Shown here: one piece after another, positions 50,939-58,930 of the stretch
Position numbering within the stretch: the stretch's first letter is position 1
How the letters are laid out: each line of letters begins with the position of its first letter
Origin: Kaistella faecalis
GTDB lineage: Bacteria; Bacteroidota; Bacteroidia; Flavobacteriales; Weeksellaceae
Assembly (NCBI RefSeq): GCF_019195395.1
Contig: NZ_CP078067.1
Span: forward strand, 1,565,783-1,629,782
DNA length: 64,000 bases
Direction: 5' to 3'
Program-made: the position numbers and the translations under genes
Notes under the pieces: model-generated
What the model was told of the DNA's origin: nothing
Seen by the model: only the letters and a program-made list of their open reading frames with translations
Databases searched by the model: none

Positions 50939-50946
50939 CAAAATTA
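50939..50946 (-). promoter_or_regulatory. Candidate -7 element (TAATTTTG) of the aconitase gene
   Basis: Read leftward, a full TAnnTTTG match lies 32 bases before the ATG at 50906. Confidence 0.4.
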
Positions 50947-51094
50947 CAAAATTTTAACCTTATAAGTGATTATTATCATTTAGATTAAATATAAATACTA
51001 TGCTGATAATCTATTTATCATTATTTTTAAAAAATAATATTTAACACCCATCGCCATTATTAAAAACAAAGGCTTTTTACTCTTTCTATTTCCT

Positions 51095-51430
51095 GTGATA
51101 ATAGTTATAGGTGCATTTTACTATTTTTATAACCCTGAAAATTCTCCTTATTTTTTTAAATGTTCTTTTAAGCTTGTCACAGGTTTAAGTTGTCCCGGCT
51201 GCGGTAGCCAACGCGCAGTTCATGCGCTGCTGCACCTAAATTTTAAAGAGGCCTTCCACTTTAATCCTTTATTAATTGCATCAATTCCTTATGCTGGTTT
51301 AGGTATTGCATTTAATGCTGAAGTGTTGAAATCTAGGTTTCCGAAAACAAGAAATTTGCTGTACGGAAGTAGGGCAATGATCGCAGTATTAGTAATAGTA
51401 GTCTTGTTCTTTATTTTCAGAAATATTTAA
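51095..51430 (+). CDS. DUF2752 membrane protein (start codon uncertain)
   Basis: The protein has the DUF2752 core: TGLSCPGCGSQRAVHALLHL, then FNPLLIASIPYAGL and a last helix (AVLVIVVLFFIF). The function is unknown. The start shown is a GTG giving 111 residues. That cuts the first membrane helix, and the in-frame sequence upstream (LLFLFPVIIVIGAFYYFY) continues it without any ATG, GTG or TTG before a stop at 51035-51037. ATT codons at 51056 or 51059 would give NKGFLLFLF, the usual family N-terminus. Transcribed away from aconitase. Confidence 0.72.
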   Translation: MIIVIGAFYYFYNPENSPYFFKCSFKLVTGLSCPGCGSQRAVHALLHLNFKEAFHFNPLLIASIPYAGLGIAFNAEVLKSRFPKTRNLLYGSRAMIAVLVIVVLFFIFRNI

Positions 51431-51435
51431 AACCT

Positions 51436-51443
51436 TATTTTTG
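51436..51443 (+). promoter_or_regulatory. Candidate -7 element (TATTTTTG) of the WG-repeat gene
   Basis: A full TAnnTTTG match lies 25 bases before the ATG at 51469. Confidence 0.45.
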
Positions 51444-51468
51444 GCAGAAATATTGCAAAAATTCCTTT

Positions 51469-52194
51469 ATGAAGAATGCGTTAAGTGTAGTGTTGCTGTT
51501 TCTTTCTTTTGTTTTCTATGCCCAGCAGAAAAAGGTCAGCAAATCAAATTCAGTAAAACCAAACACAGATTTAGTGAAATTAAATGATTCGATTCCAGCC
51601 CTTATTCCCCAAAAAATTGACGGTAAATATGGCTTCGTGAATCAGAAAGGTAAAGTCATTATAAAACACGAATACAGCAATGTTGGGTTTTTTACAGAAG
51701 ACTGCAATCTGCTCAGTTCACCTAATCCTAAAGCGAGAATTTTTGGTTCTTCAAAATATGCTTCCGTACATTTAAATGGTATGGATTTCCGCATTAATCA
51801 TTTGGGGAAACGCGTTTACCAGTTCAGAAAGAATGATTTGGGAAAATGTACGCCCGAGTTTAAAACTCAACTTTTTCACGCATACATCATGAATAATGCC
51901 TACGGAATTATTGAAGATGCTAAATTCGAAAATCCCGGAGATTACAGGCAGTTTACCATTTATCCTCAGTATGATTATCTGCATATTTTAGAAGGTGATG
52001 ATTTAAGAAACCCAATGATTATTGCTTCTTACAAAGATAAATTCGGAGTAATCGACATTTATAATAAAGTAATCGTACCGTTTGAGTACAGCGATATTAA
52101 AAGAAACTTCAGCTGGAAACTTGCCCGCCTTTTCGAAGTAACTAAAGATGGTAAAAATTATTATTACGTTGACACCAACAATATCGCCTATTAA
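51469..52194 (+). CDS. Secreted WG-repeat protein
   Basis: The 241-residue protein has a signal peptide (ALSVVLLFLSFVFYAQ) followed by WG-type beta repeats: KIDGKYGFVNQKGKVIIKHE and YSNVGFF, then YKDKFGVIDIYNKVIVPFEY with YSDIKRNFSWKL. The repeats are degenerate. The mature protein would be periplasmic, and its function is unknown. The TPP riboswitch and TonB-dependent receptor follow on the same strand but have their own regulatory leader. Confidence 0.78.
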   Translation: MKNALSVVLLFLSFVFYAQQKKVSKSNSVKPNTDLVKLNDSIPALIPQKIDGKYGFVNQKGKVIIKHEYSNVGFFTEDCNLLSSPNPKARIFGSSKYASVHLNGMDFRINHLGKRVYQFRKNDLGKCTPEFKTQLFHAYIMNNAYGIIEDAKFENPGDYRQFTIYPQYDYLHILEGDDLRNPMIIASYKDKFGVIDIYNKVIVPFEYSDIKRNFSWKLARLFEVTKDGKNYYYVDTNNIAY

Positions 52195-52228
52195 TTAAAT
52201 ATTTTGTAGTTTAGCCGGTGAAATTAAA

Positions 52229-52291
52229 GGGGTGCTGTGAAAAGCTGAGATTATACCCAATGAACCTCGAACAGGTAATGCTGTTTAGGGA
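52229..52291 (+). ncRNA. TPP riboswitch (THI element)
   Basis: The conserved THI core is present: GGGGTGC at 52229-52235, GCTGAGA with ATACCC after it, GAACCT, then GGTAATG and CTGTTTAGGGA ending at 52291. The P2 helix (GGGT with ACCC), a short P3 (GCT/AGC) and P5 (ACAG/CTGT) can form. P1 has no obvious close complement. A UUCG-capped hairpin (CGGTC/GACTG) follows at about 52293-52306. It lies 73 bases before the receptor's ATG, so thiamine pyrophosphate most likely controls that gene. Confidence 0.9.
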
Positions 52292-52364
52292 GCGGTCTTC
52301 GGACTGATTTATTGTATAATTTTTTTCGTCCCCTTTTATTCAATTAATCTTAAAAATTAAAAGA

Positions 52365-54476
52365 ATGAAAGGATTTGTTATTTTAGGACTTGCCATAAGT
52401 CCGTTCTATCTTGCGCAAACGGCCCAGGATACCTTAAAAATTCACGAGATAGAAAGTGTGAATTTCACAAAAAGGCTGCCGGTTTCCAAAGAAATCATTA
52501 ATGTCGAAAAAGATTTAGGCAATAAAAATCTTGGACAGGACTTGCCGATTCTTCTCAAAAACCAAACATCATTAATTGCGACATCAGATGCTGGAAACGG
52601 TATTGGTTACACGGGTTTCAGGATTCGCGGAGTTGGTGGCAACGGAATTAATGTAATGCTGAACGGAGTTCCTTACAATGATTCTGAATCTCAGGGAACA
52701 TTTTTTGTGAACGTTCCCGACCTCACAAGTTCAGCATCGCAAATCATCATACAGCGAGGCGTGGGTACTTCAACAAACGGTGTTTCCGCATTTGGAGCCA
52801 GTGTGAATGTGATCTCAAAAAATCCCGAAGAGAAATTTTACCTAAAATCAGACAACAGTTATGGCTCTTTCAATACCTACAAATATTCTGCGGAAATAGG
52901 TTCAGGAAAATTATGGAAAGACAGATTATCAATGATGGGACGGTATACGAAGATTCATTCGGACGGATATATCGACCGTGCTTTTTCTGATCTTGATTCG
53001 TATAATTTAACCGCGCTTTTTGAGGAAAGTAAAACCAAAATCCGGTTGATGGCTTTTGGAGGGAAGGAAAAAACTTATCAGGCTTGGAACGGTGTTGATA
53101 AAGCGGCCTGGGAAACTAATCCACAATTTAACTTTTCAGGTGCCATTTACGATGCGAACTGGGAGAATATCGTGGGTTTTTACGATAATGAAACCGATAA
53201 TTACCGGCAAAACCACTATCAATTATTATGGGAACAGAATCTGAATCCGAACTGGAATTTAGAAACTACGTTTCATTATACCAAAGGCAAAGGATTTTAC
53301 GAAAATTATAAACAGGATGCGAAATTATCAAAGTATAATTTACCAACTTTAAATATTGATAATCATAACGTTACGCGAACGGATTTTATCCGTAAAAAAT
53401 GGCTGGATAATGATTTTTACGGTGCAGTTTCTACCTTATACGGAAAGGTTGGAAATACTGATTTGAATTTCGGAATTGTAGCAAACCAATACATGGGTGA
53501 CCATTTCGGAAACGTTTCTGCAGTATTTTATCCTCAAATTTCAGAACACGAATACTACAGAAACAATTCAGTTAAAACTGAAGTTGCCGGATTCGCCAAA
53601 GCAATTTTTTCGGTAAGTAAATTTGAATTTTTCGGCGATCTCCAGCTGAGAAACATCACTTATGACACCAAAATTCTTCAGCAGGGTGATGACGAAGGTG
53701 TTGATCTCAGTAAAAAATGGACTTTTTTCAATCCTAAAGCCGGAATTACGTACAAGATTCCTTCCGGGAAAATATTTATATCCGCCGCAGTTGCCCACAG
53801 AGAACCAAACCGCGATGATCTTTTCGCGAATCCTGAAACCGAAGCAGAAAAACTTTATGATTTCGAAGCCGGAATTGAAAAGACGCTGGGAAAAGTTTCA
53901 TTCACAGGAAATCTTTATTATATGAATTATGTAAATCAACTTGTACTTAACGGACAGATTAATAATATAGGCGAGTTTATCCGCGTCAATTCTGGACAAA
54001 GTTATAGATTGGGACTTGAGCTGGGTGCAGCAGCAAAACTATCGGAACAATGGAATTTGTCGGGAAATTTAACCTTAAGTAAAAATGAAAATAAGAATTT
54101 TAAAAACGAGACTTCAGAAGGACTCGAAATTCTTGGTGACACACCCATTTCATTTTCACCGAACATCTTAGCAAACCTGCTTTTAAATTACAGTCCAACT
54201 CGAAATTTTAGTTTAGGGATTCAGAATCAATATGTTGGAAGTCAGTTTTTAGACAATACAAACACCACTGCTTTAAAACTGAGCAGTTATTTTCTTAGCG
54301 ACTTTAATGCGAAATACACCTTAAATCTTAAGCGGACTGAGGTTGATTTTAAATTTTTGCTTAATAATATCTTCAACAGAAAATATGTAAACAACGGTTA
54401 TGTTTATGATGGACCGATCTATTTCTCACAGGCAGGGATGAACTTTATGTTTGGAATGAGTCTGAAATATAGATAG
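52365..54476 (+). CDS. TonB-dependent receptor, predicted thiamine-related uptake
   Basis: The 703-residue outer-membrane receptor has a signal peptide, a TonB box-like HEIESVNF, a plug domain (GYTGFRIRGVGGNGINVMLN, then GVPYNDSESQG and GASVNVIS), and a 22-strand barrel whose final strand ends FMFGMSLKYR. No CarboxypepD-like leader domain is seen. The TPP riboswitch in the leader implies that the ligand is thiamine or a thiamine precursor. The ligand is inferred from this regulation, not from the barrel itself. Confidence 0.9.
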   Translation: MKGFVILGLAISPFYLAQTAQDTLKIHEIESVNFTKRLPVSKEIINVEKDLGNKNLGQDLPILLKNQTSLIATSDAGNGIGYTGFRIRGVGGNGINVMLNGVPYNDSESQGTFFVNVPDLTSSASQIIIQRGVGTSTNGVSAFGASVNVISKNPEEKFYLKSDNSYGSFNTYKYSAEIGSGKLWKDRLSMMGRYTKIHSDGYIDRAFSDLDSYNLTALFEESKTKIRLMAFGGKEKTYQAWNGVDKAAWETNPQFNFSGAIYDANWENIVGFYDNETDNYRQNHYQLLWEQNLNPNWNLETTFHYTKGKGFYENYKQDAKLSKYNLPTLNIDNHNVTRTDFIRKKWLDNDFYGAVSTLYGKVGNTDLNFGIVANQYMGDHFGNVSAVFYPQISEHEYYRNNSVKTEVAGFAKAIFSVSKFEFFGDLQLRNITYDTKILQQGDDEGVDLSKKWTFFNPKAGITYKIPSGKIFISAAVAHREPNRDDLFANPETEAEKLYDFEAGIEKTLGKVSFTGNLYYMNYVNQLVLNGQINNIGEFIRVNSGQSYRLGLELGAAAKLSEQWNLSGNLTLSKNENKNFKNETSEGLEILGDTPISFSPNILANLLLNYSPTRNFSLGIQNQYVGSQFLDNTNTTALKLSSYFLSDFNAKYTLNLKRTEVDFKFLLNNIFNRKYVNNGYVYDGPIYFSQAGMNFMFGMSLKYR

Positions 54477-54572
54477 ATATGTCCATACGTTGTGCCAAAA
54501 ATAATTTTAGTTAGTCGATTGTTTTTTCTAAAATTGAAGTAATTTTACTTCCTAATTTTAAACAATGCAATT

Positions 54573-55256
54573 ATGAAAAAACTCTCTTTACTTTTCGCGT
54601 TTTTTGCAGCGGTTACCATCTCCGCGCAATTTACAGTACAGACTATTTCCCAGGGCGTGGTGAAGTTAACTTATGGTGCTTCAAATGATTATTCCATTTA
54701 CGATCCGGGATTCGAAGTTCCTACCTTTTATGTTCACGTCTGGAGCAATGCGGGCGACAACAGTACGGGAACGGTTTACGATGACTCGTGGACCAATTCT
54801 AACGTCACGATGAACTGGGACAGCGGCGCCGGAGCTTACGTGGGCACTATCAATTTGAATACGAAGGTTTTCACTAACGGTAATAAAACTTTTCCTTCAG
54901 GCACAACTGTTAACAATTTAGGATTTGTATTCAAAGACTTGCAGAATGGAAATACAAAACAGTCCGCAGATCTAGCGGCAACTTCTTTCGGTTTCACTAC
55001 AACTACTACCAATTCTTCGTTAGCGGTTTCCAATTCTTTGCTGGGTAAAAAATCCAGTGTGATGGGAGGGAAACTTTATACTTCCACCAAAGGAAATCTG
55101 GCGATTTCGGTATATGAAATGTCTGGAAAACTGGTTAAATCATTCAATACAGTTGCAGACGGAAGTGTAATTGATCTCAATGTTTCCAAAACTGGACTTT
55201 ATCTGGTAAAAATTAGCCACGGTTCTGAAAGTGAAGTCGTTAAATTTGCAAAATAA
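54573..55256 (+). CDS. T9SS-sorted secreted protein
   Basis: The 227-residue protein has a signal peptide (LSLLFAFFAAVTISAQ) and a central beta domain rich in Thr, Asn and Gly, with FYVHVWSNAGDNSTGTVYDD and TMNWDSGAGAYVGTI, resembling starch-binding-type modules. A C-terminal type IX secretion sorting domain begins around residue 165 (YTSTKGNLAISVYEMSG, then GLYLVKISHGSESEVVKFAK). It would be secreted or surface-attached. It follows the TonB receptor by 96 bases. A terminator follows. Confidence 0.82.
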   Translation: MKKLSLLFAFFAAVTISAQFTVQTISQGVVKLTYGASNDYSIYDPGFEVPTFYVHVWSNAGDNSTGTVYDDSWTNSNVTMNWDSGAGAYVGTINLNTKVFTNGNKTFPSGTTVNNLGFVFKDLQNGNTKQSADLAATSFGFTTTTTNSSLAVSNSLLGKKSSVMGGKLYTSTKGNLAISVYEMSGKLVKSFNTVADGSVIDLNVSKTGLYLVKISHGSESEVVKFAK

Positions 55257-55274
55257 TTTACAAATCAACTGATT

Positions 55275-55306
55275 AAAGGCTGCTTTCCGAGGCAGCCTTT
55301 TTTTAT
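55275..55306 (+). terminator. Rho-independent terminator after the T9SS cargo gene
   Basis: Arms AAAGGCTGC (55275-55283) and GCAGCCTTT (55292-55300) are followed by a T run. Confidence 0.92.
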
Positions 55307-55307
55307 T

Positions 55308-55339
55308 TTTGATTAAATCAGGCAAAAAACATAAATTTG
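55308..55339 (+). promoter_or_regulatory. Candidate promoter of the HU-like gene, nearly leaderless
   Basis: TTTG at 55308-55311, 20 bases of spacing and TAAATTTG at 55332-55339 match the consensus well. The ATG is at 55346, only six bases after the -7 element, about where transcription should start. Confidence 0.6.
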
Positions 55340-55345
55340 CGGCAT

Positions 55346-56122
55346 ATGAATTTTTCTTTTCTCATTCTCGAATTTCTGAAGCAGCAGGGCCAGGTCCCGG
55401 TTCCGGGTTTCGGGACTTTTTATTTGAAAAATACCAATGCTCTTGTCGATGAAGATGCGCAAAATATTCTTCCACCAGGCAAAGAAGTCGCTTTTAAAAT
55501 CGATGATTCCTCTGCTGATGGCAGTTTTGCTCGTTACATTGCGCAGCAAAAGAATATTCCGCTTATCGACGCAGAAATTGAAGTGAAAAAGCAAACCAAT
55601 TTCTGGTATTCAACACTTGAAAAAGAAGGAAAATTCGTACTCGAAAATTTAGGAACTTTTATCCTTGATGACAGCCAGATCTATTTCACAGGTAAACGCA
55701 CCGACAATCTGTCGCCCGATTTCTACGGACTTGAAGAGATTAATATCTCAGAAATAAAGAATTCAAATAAACATTTGCATAATAGCAGTGAAAACTCTTC
55801 TTACCGTTTCAGCAAGCCTGTTTATTGGGTACCTCCGTTGGTTTTAGTTATTTCTGGGCTGACCTATTTCGCCATTGCACAGCCCGAACAGATCTTCGGA
55901 AAAAAATCTTTCAGTAAAGACTTTGACATTAAACCGGTAGAGAAAATTGTGAAAGATTCAATTAAGAAAGACTCTACTACAATTATAAATCCCGTGCTGG
56001 ATTCAGCCAAAAATGATTCCTCTAAATCAGCTGTAGTGGCGCAAGTTCCGGTTAAAAAATGGACTTCCAAAAATTATTCAAAATCTAAATGGAAAAAAGC
56101 AAAAAAGCGTCAGAATCATTAA
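55346..56122 (+). CDS. HU-CCDC81-like membrane protein without SPOR domain
   Basis: The 258-residue protein has two HU-like alpha/beta units in the first about 135 residues: FLKQQGQVPVPGFGTFYLKN, then LEKEGKFVLENLGTFILDDS. A polar linker and one membrane helix follow (VPPLVLVISGLTYFAI, about residues 157-172), and then a Ser/Lys-rich tail. Related Bacteroidota proteins carry an HU-CCDC81 plus a C-terminal SPOR domain; here the tail ends in a lysine cluster with no SPOR. It may connect DNA or a filament to the envelope, which is a guess. The thioesterase gene overlaps its end by 34 bases. Confidence 0.7.
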   Translation: MNFSFLILEFLKQQGQVPVPGFGTFYLKNTNALVDEDAQNILPPGKEVAFKIDDSSADGSFARYIAQQKNIPLIDAEIEVKKQTNFWYSTLEKEGKFVLENLGTFILDDSQIYFTGKRTDNLSPDFYGLEEINISEIKNSNKHLHNSSENSSYRFSKPVYWVPPLVLVISGLTYFAIAQPEQIFGKKSFSKDFDIKPVEKIVKDSIKKDSTTIINPVLDSAKNDSSKSAVVAQVPVKKWTSKNYSKSKWKKAKKRQNH

Positions 56123-56604
56123 CGGTAATGACCAACATCGTTTTACCGAACGAAACCAATTCCCTCAGAAATCTTTTTGGTGGCGAGTTGCTTGCTAAAA
56201 TGGACCGTTGTGCTTCAATATCGGCAGCAAGACATTGCGAACGACGCGTGGTAACGGCTTCTGTAAACCATGTTTCCTTTAATCATCCCATTCCGGAAGG
56301 CGGAATTGTAGTGTTGGAATCTAAAGTTTCCCGTGCATTTTCAACGTCGATGGAGATTTATGTGGATGTTTGGCTGGATGATCCTATTAATCAGAAAAAA
56401 ATTCATACCAACGAAGGGATTTACACTTTTGTTGCAGTAGACGAGTTTAACCGCCCAATCCCAATTCCCAAAATGGAGCCGGAAACCGACGAAGAAAAAA
56501 TGAGATTCGAAGCTGCATTAAGAAGAAAAGAACTTTCCCTTATTCTTTCAGGGAGAATGAAAGCTGCGGATTCGGTAGAACTGAAGAGATTATTTTCAGT
56601 CTAG
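56089..56604 (+). CDS. Acyl-CoA thioesterase (hotdog fold)
   Basis: The 171-residue protein has the family pattern NIVLPNETNSLRNLFGGELL, KMDRCASISAARHCERRVVT, then HVSFNHPIPEGGIVVLESKV and SRAFSTSMEIYVDVW. It matches YciA/BFIT-like acyl-CoA thioesterases, which hydrolyse medium or long chain acyl-CoA. The ATG at 56089 overlaps the preceding gene; a later ATG at 56128 would remove the first strand region. The overlap implies coupled translation. The 2-hydroxyacid dehydrogenase gene begins four bases after its stop. Confidence 0.9.
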   Translation: MEKSKKASESLTVMTNIVLPNETNSLRNLFGGELLAKMDRCASISAARHCERRVVTASVNHVSFNHPIPEGGIVVLESKVSRAFSTSMEIYVDVWLDDPINQKKIHTNEGIYTFVAVDEFNRPIPIPKMEPETDEEKMRFEAALRRKELSLILSGRMKAADSVELKRLFSV

Positions 56605-56608
56605 CTTC

Positions 56609-57544
56609 ATGAAAATTCTTCAACTCGATAAAAATCATCCTTTAATTACAGAACAGCTTTCTGCAAAAGGATTTTTATTGGATGAAGATACCACTTCAAC
56701 TTATGCCGAAGTTTTAGAAAAGACTGCAGGTTACGATGGAATCATTATCCGTAGCAGAATTCCAATTGATCAGAATTTCATTGAACACGCCAAAAACCTG
56801 AAATTTATCGCCAGAGTTGGTGCAGGAATGGAAAATATCGATGTAGATTTTGCTGAGAAGCGAGGCATAAAACTCATCAGTTCCCCGCAAGGAAACCGCG
56901 ATTCGGTTGCGGAACACGTGGTGGGAATGTTGCTTATTTTAATGCACAGGCTTTTTATCGCATCAACCGAAGTTAAAAACGGAATCTGGAAACGCGAAGA
57001 AAACCGAGGGGATGAACTGCTGGGAAAAACTTTTGGAATAATCGGTTACGGAAATATGGGAAAAGCGGTAGCAAAACGACTTTCTGGTTTCGGTGTAAGC
57101 GTAATTTTTCATGATATTATTCCTAATCTATCCGATAAGTACGGTACGCAGGTTTCGTTGGAAACGTTAAAAAAAGAAGCAGATATTCTCAGTCTTCACC
57201 TTCCGATTACGTCGGAAACACATCATCTAATTGACGCAGCATTCATTTCTGGGATGGATAAGGATTTTTATTTCATTAATACAGCCCGTGGAAACAATGT
57301 TAAAACGAGCGATTTAGTTGAAGCAATTTGCTCTGGTAAAATTAAAGGCGCCTGCCTTGATGTTTTGGAATATGAAAAACCTTCCTTTGAAAACCTGGAG
57401 ACGGAAAATAAGGATTTAGAATTCCTTCTACAGTCAGAAAATGTCATCGTAACGCCCCATATCGCAGGCTGGACGCAGCAGAGCAAAAAAAAGCTGGCAC
57501 AGATTATCGTCGATAAAATTCTGGCTTCCTTTCATCGCAGTTAA
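56609..57544 (+). CDS. D-2-hydroxyacid dehydrogenase (3-phosphoglycerate dehydrogenase-like)
   Basis: The 311-residue protein is a D-isomer specific 2-hydroxyacid dehydrogenase. NAD-binding GIIGYGNMGKAVAKRL is near residue 140. Catalytic residues are in FINTARGNNVKTSDLV (Arg), the YEKPSFENLE region (Glu) and VTPHIAGWTQQS (His). It has no ACT or C-terminal regulatory domain. A role as SerA-like phosphoglycerate dehydrogenase is likely but not certain; a closer relation to other short dehydrogenases cannot be excluded. Transcribed with the thioesterase gene. Confidence 0.85.
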   Translation: MKILQLDKNHPLITEQLSAKGFLLDEDTTSTYAEVLEKTAGYDGIIIRSRIPIDQNFIEHAKNLKFIARVGAGMENIDVDFAEKRGIKLISSPQGNRDSVAEHVVGMLLILMHRLFIASTEVKNGIWKREENRGDELLGKTFGIIGYGNMGKAVAKRLSGFGVSVIFHDIIPNLSDKYGTQVSLETLKKEADILSLHLPITSETHHLIDAAFISGMDKDFYFINTARGNNVKTSDLVEAICSGKIKGACLDVLEYEKPSFENLETENKDLEFLLQSENVIVTPHIAGWTQQSKKKLAQIIVDKILASFHRS

Positions 57545-57624
57545 CAAATCTTTATGATTTGAGTCCTATAAATTTTTGGCAAAATCCCTTATCTTGCGGG
57601 ACTTTTATGTTCAAAAACTCTTCA

Positions 57625-58902
57625 ATGAAATTATTACGGAGCATTTTTTTTCTTGCCATTTTCATACTCGTTTTATTTTCCTGTAAAAAAGAAAACAGCA
57701 GCAGCGACGAAAACGATACCACTTTACCGAATTTTGGAAACGTAGAACTTGATAAAATTTTTAAGCAAAAGGACAACAAACTTAAGAACAGGGATTCAAT
57801 AGTTACTGTAATTGACAGCTATTACAAAACAGTTTGGGAGAAAGGCGATCTCTGGGGAAGTTTTTTAGTAGCAAAAGGCGATGAAATTTTATATGAAGGC
57901 TATCGCGGTTACACGCAGGATAACAAACAGGCTCCCGTTAATGATACGGTTGCACTTCACGTGGCATCTATTTCCAAATCAATAACCGCTATGGCAGTAA
58001 TGAAACTCATTGAAGCAGGAAAATTACAGCTAGATGATCCGCTTACCAAATATTTTCCGGGTTTTCCCTATCCAAAAGTTACTGTTTTCACACTGCTCTC
58101 GCAGCGAAGTGGTTTGCCAAAATACGAATATTTCATCGAAAAAATCACACCTAAGCCAGCGGAACTTTCGAAGGAATTTATCTCGAATAAGGATATCCTC
58201 AACCTATTAATAAAGTATAAACCCGAACTTGCACGGGAAACTGACACAGGATTTATGTACTGCAATACCAATTATGCGTTACTGGCGCTTTTGGTGGAGC
58301 AGGTTACGAAAACGCCTTTCCCTGAAGCGATGCAGCAGATCGTGTTCCGGCCTTTAAAAATGAAACACACCTATATTCTTCAGGAAAAAGATATGGAAAG
58401 TGCCGCGAAATCTTTTTACCAGCGCGGTCCGCGGGTTTATCCTTACGACAGACTTGATTTGATTTACGGTGATAAAAATGTCTATACGACACCGAGAGAT
58501 CTTCTTAACTTCTCTAAGGCGATGTTTGCCAAAAATTTCCTTCGCGATGATCTTCAGAAAATGGTTTTCGAACCGTACAGCAACGAGAGACCCGGAATCA
58601 ACAATTACGGACTTGGCTTCCGGATGAAGGTTTTCAATGAAAATGAAAAACTTACTTACCACAACGGGTGGTGGCACGGTACAAACTCTGTATTCGGACA
58701 TCTGTTAAAATCGAATGTCACCATTATTGCCATCGGAAACAAATATTCCAGCAGGGTTTATACTTCGCTGGCGCTTTCCGGCCTGTTTGAAAACTTCCCT
58801 TTCGAGACCGAAAAACTCCTGAAGACGATGAACCAGACTGATACTTTAAAAAATGCCGCAGGAACAGATTCGCTCAACGGGAATGATTCTTACAGCGAAT
58901 AA
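57625..58902 (+). CDS. Serine hydrolase lipoprotein (class C beta-lactamase/EstB family)
   Basis: The 425-residue protein has a signal with lipobox LFSC (MKLLRSIFFLAIFILVLFSC). The serine-hydrolase fold then shows SxxK in HVASISKSITAMAVM, the YxN motif in MYCNTNYALLALL, and the final HNGWWHGT. It belongs to the DD-peptidase/beta-lactamase class C superfamily and may act on cell-wall peptides or esters. The ATG at 57625 starts the signal peptide; one 18 bases upstream is possible. It ends just before the next lipoprotein gene. Confidence 0.85.
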   Translation: MKLLRSIFFLAIFILVLFSCKKENSSSDENDTTLPNFGNVELDKIFKQKDNKLKNRDSIVTVIDSYYKTVWEKGDLWGSFLVAKGDEILYEGYRGYTQDNKQAPVNDTVALHVASISKSITAMAVMKLIEAGKLQLDDPLTKYFPGFPYPKVTVFTLLSQRSGLPKYEYFIEKITPKPAELSKEFISNKDILNLLIKYKPELARETDTGFMYCNTNYALLALLVEQVTKTPFPEAMQQIVFRPLKMKHTYILQEKDMESAAKSFYQRGPRVYPYDRLDLIYGDKNVYTTPRDLLNFSKAMFAKNFLRDDLQKMVFEPYSNERPGINNYGLGFRMKVFNENEKLTYHNGWWHGTNSVFGHLLKSNVTIIAIGNKYSSRVYTSLALSGLFENFPFETEKLLKTMNQTDTLKNAAGTDSLNGNDSYSE

Positions 58903-58908
58903 TTTTCT

Positions 58909-58916
58909 TAATTTTG
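58909..58916 (+). promoter_or_regulatory. Candidate -7 element (TAATTTTG) of the Ig-like lipoprotein gene
   Basis: A full TAnnTTTG match lies 14 bases before the ATG at 58931. Confidence 0.4.
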
Positions 58917-58930
58917 TTCAAAATTATTTA

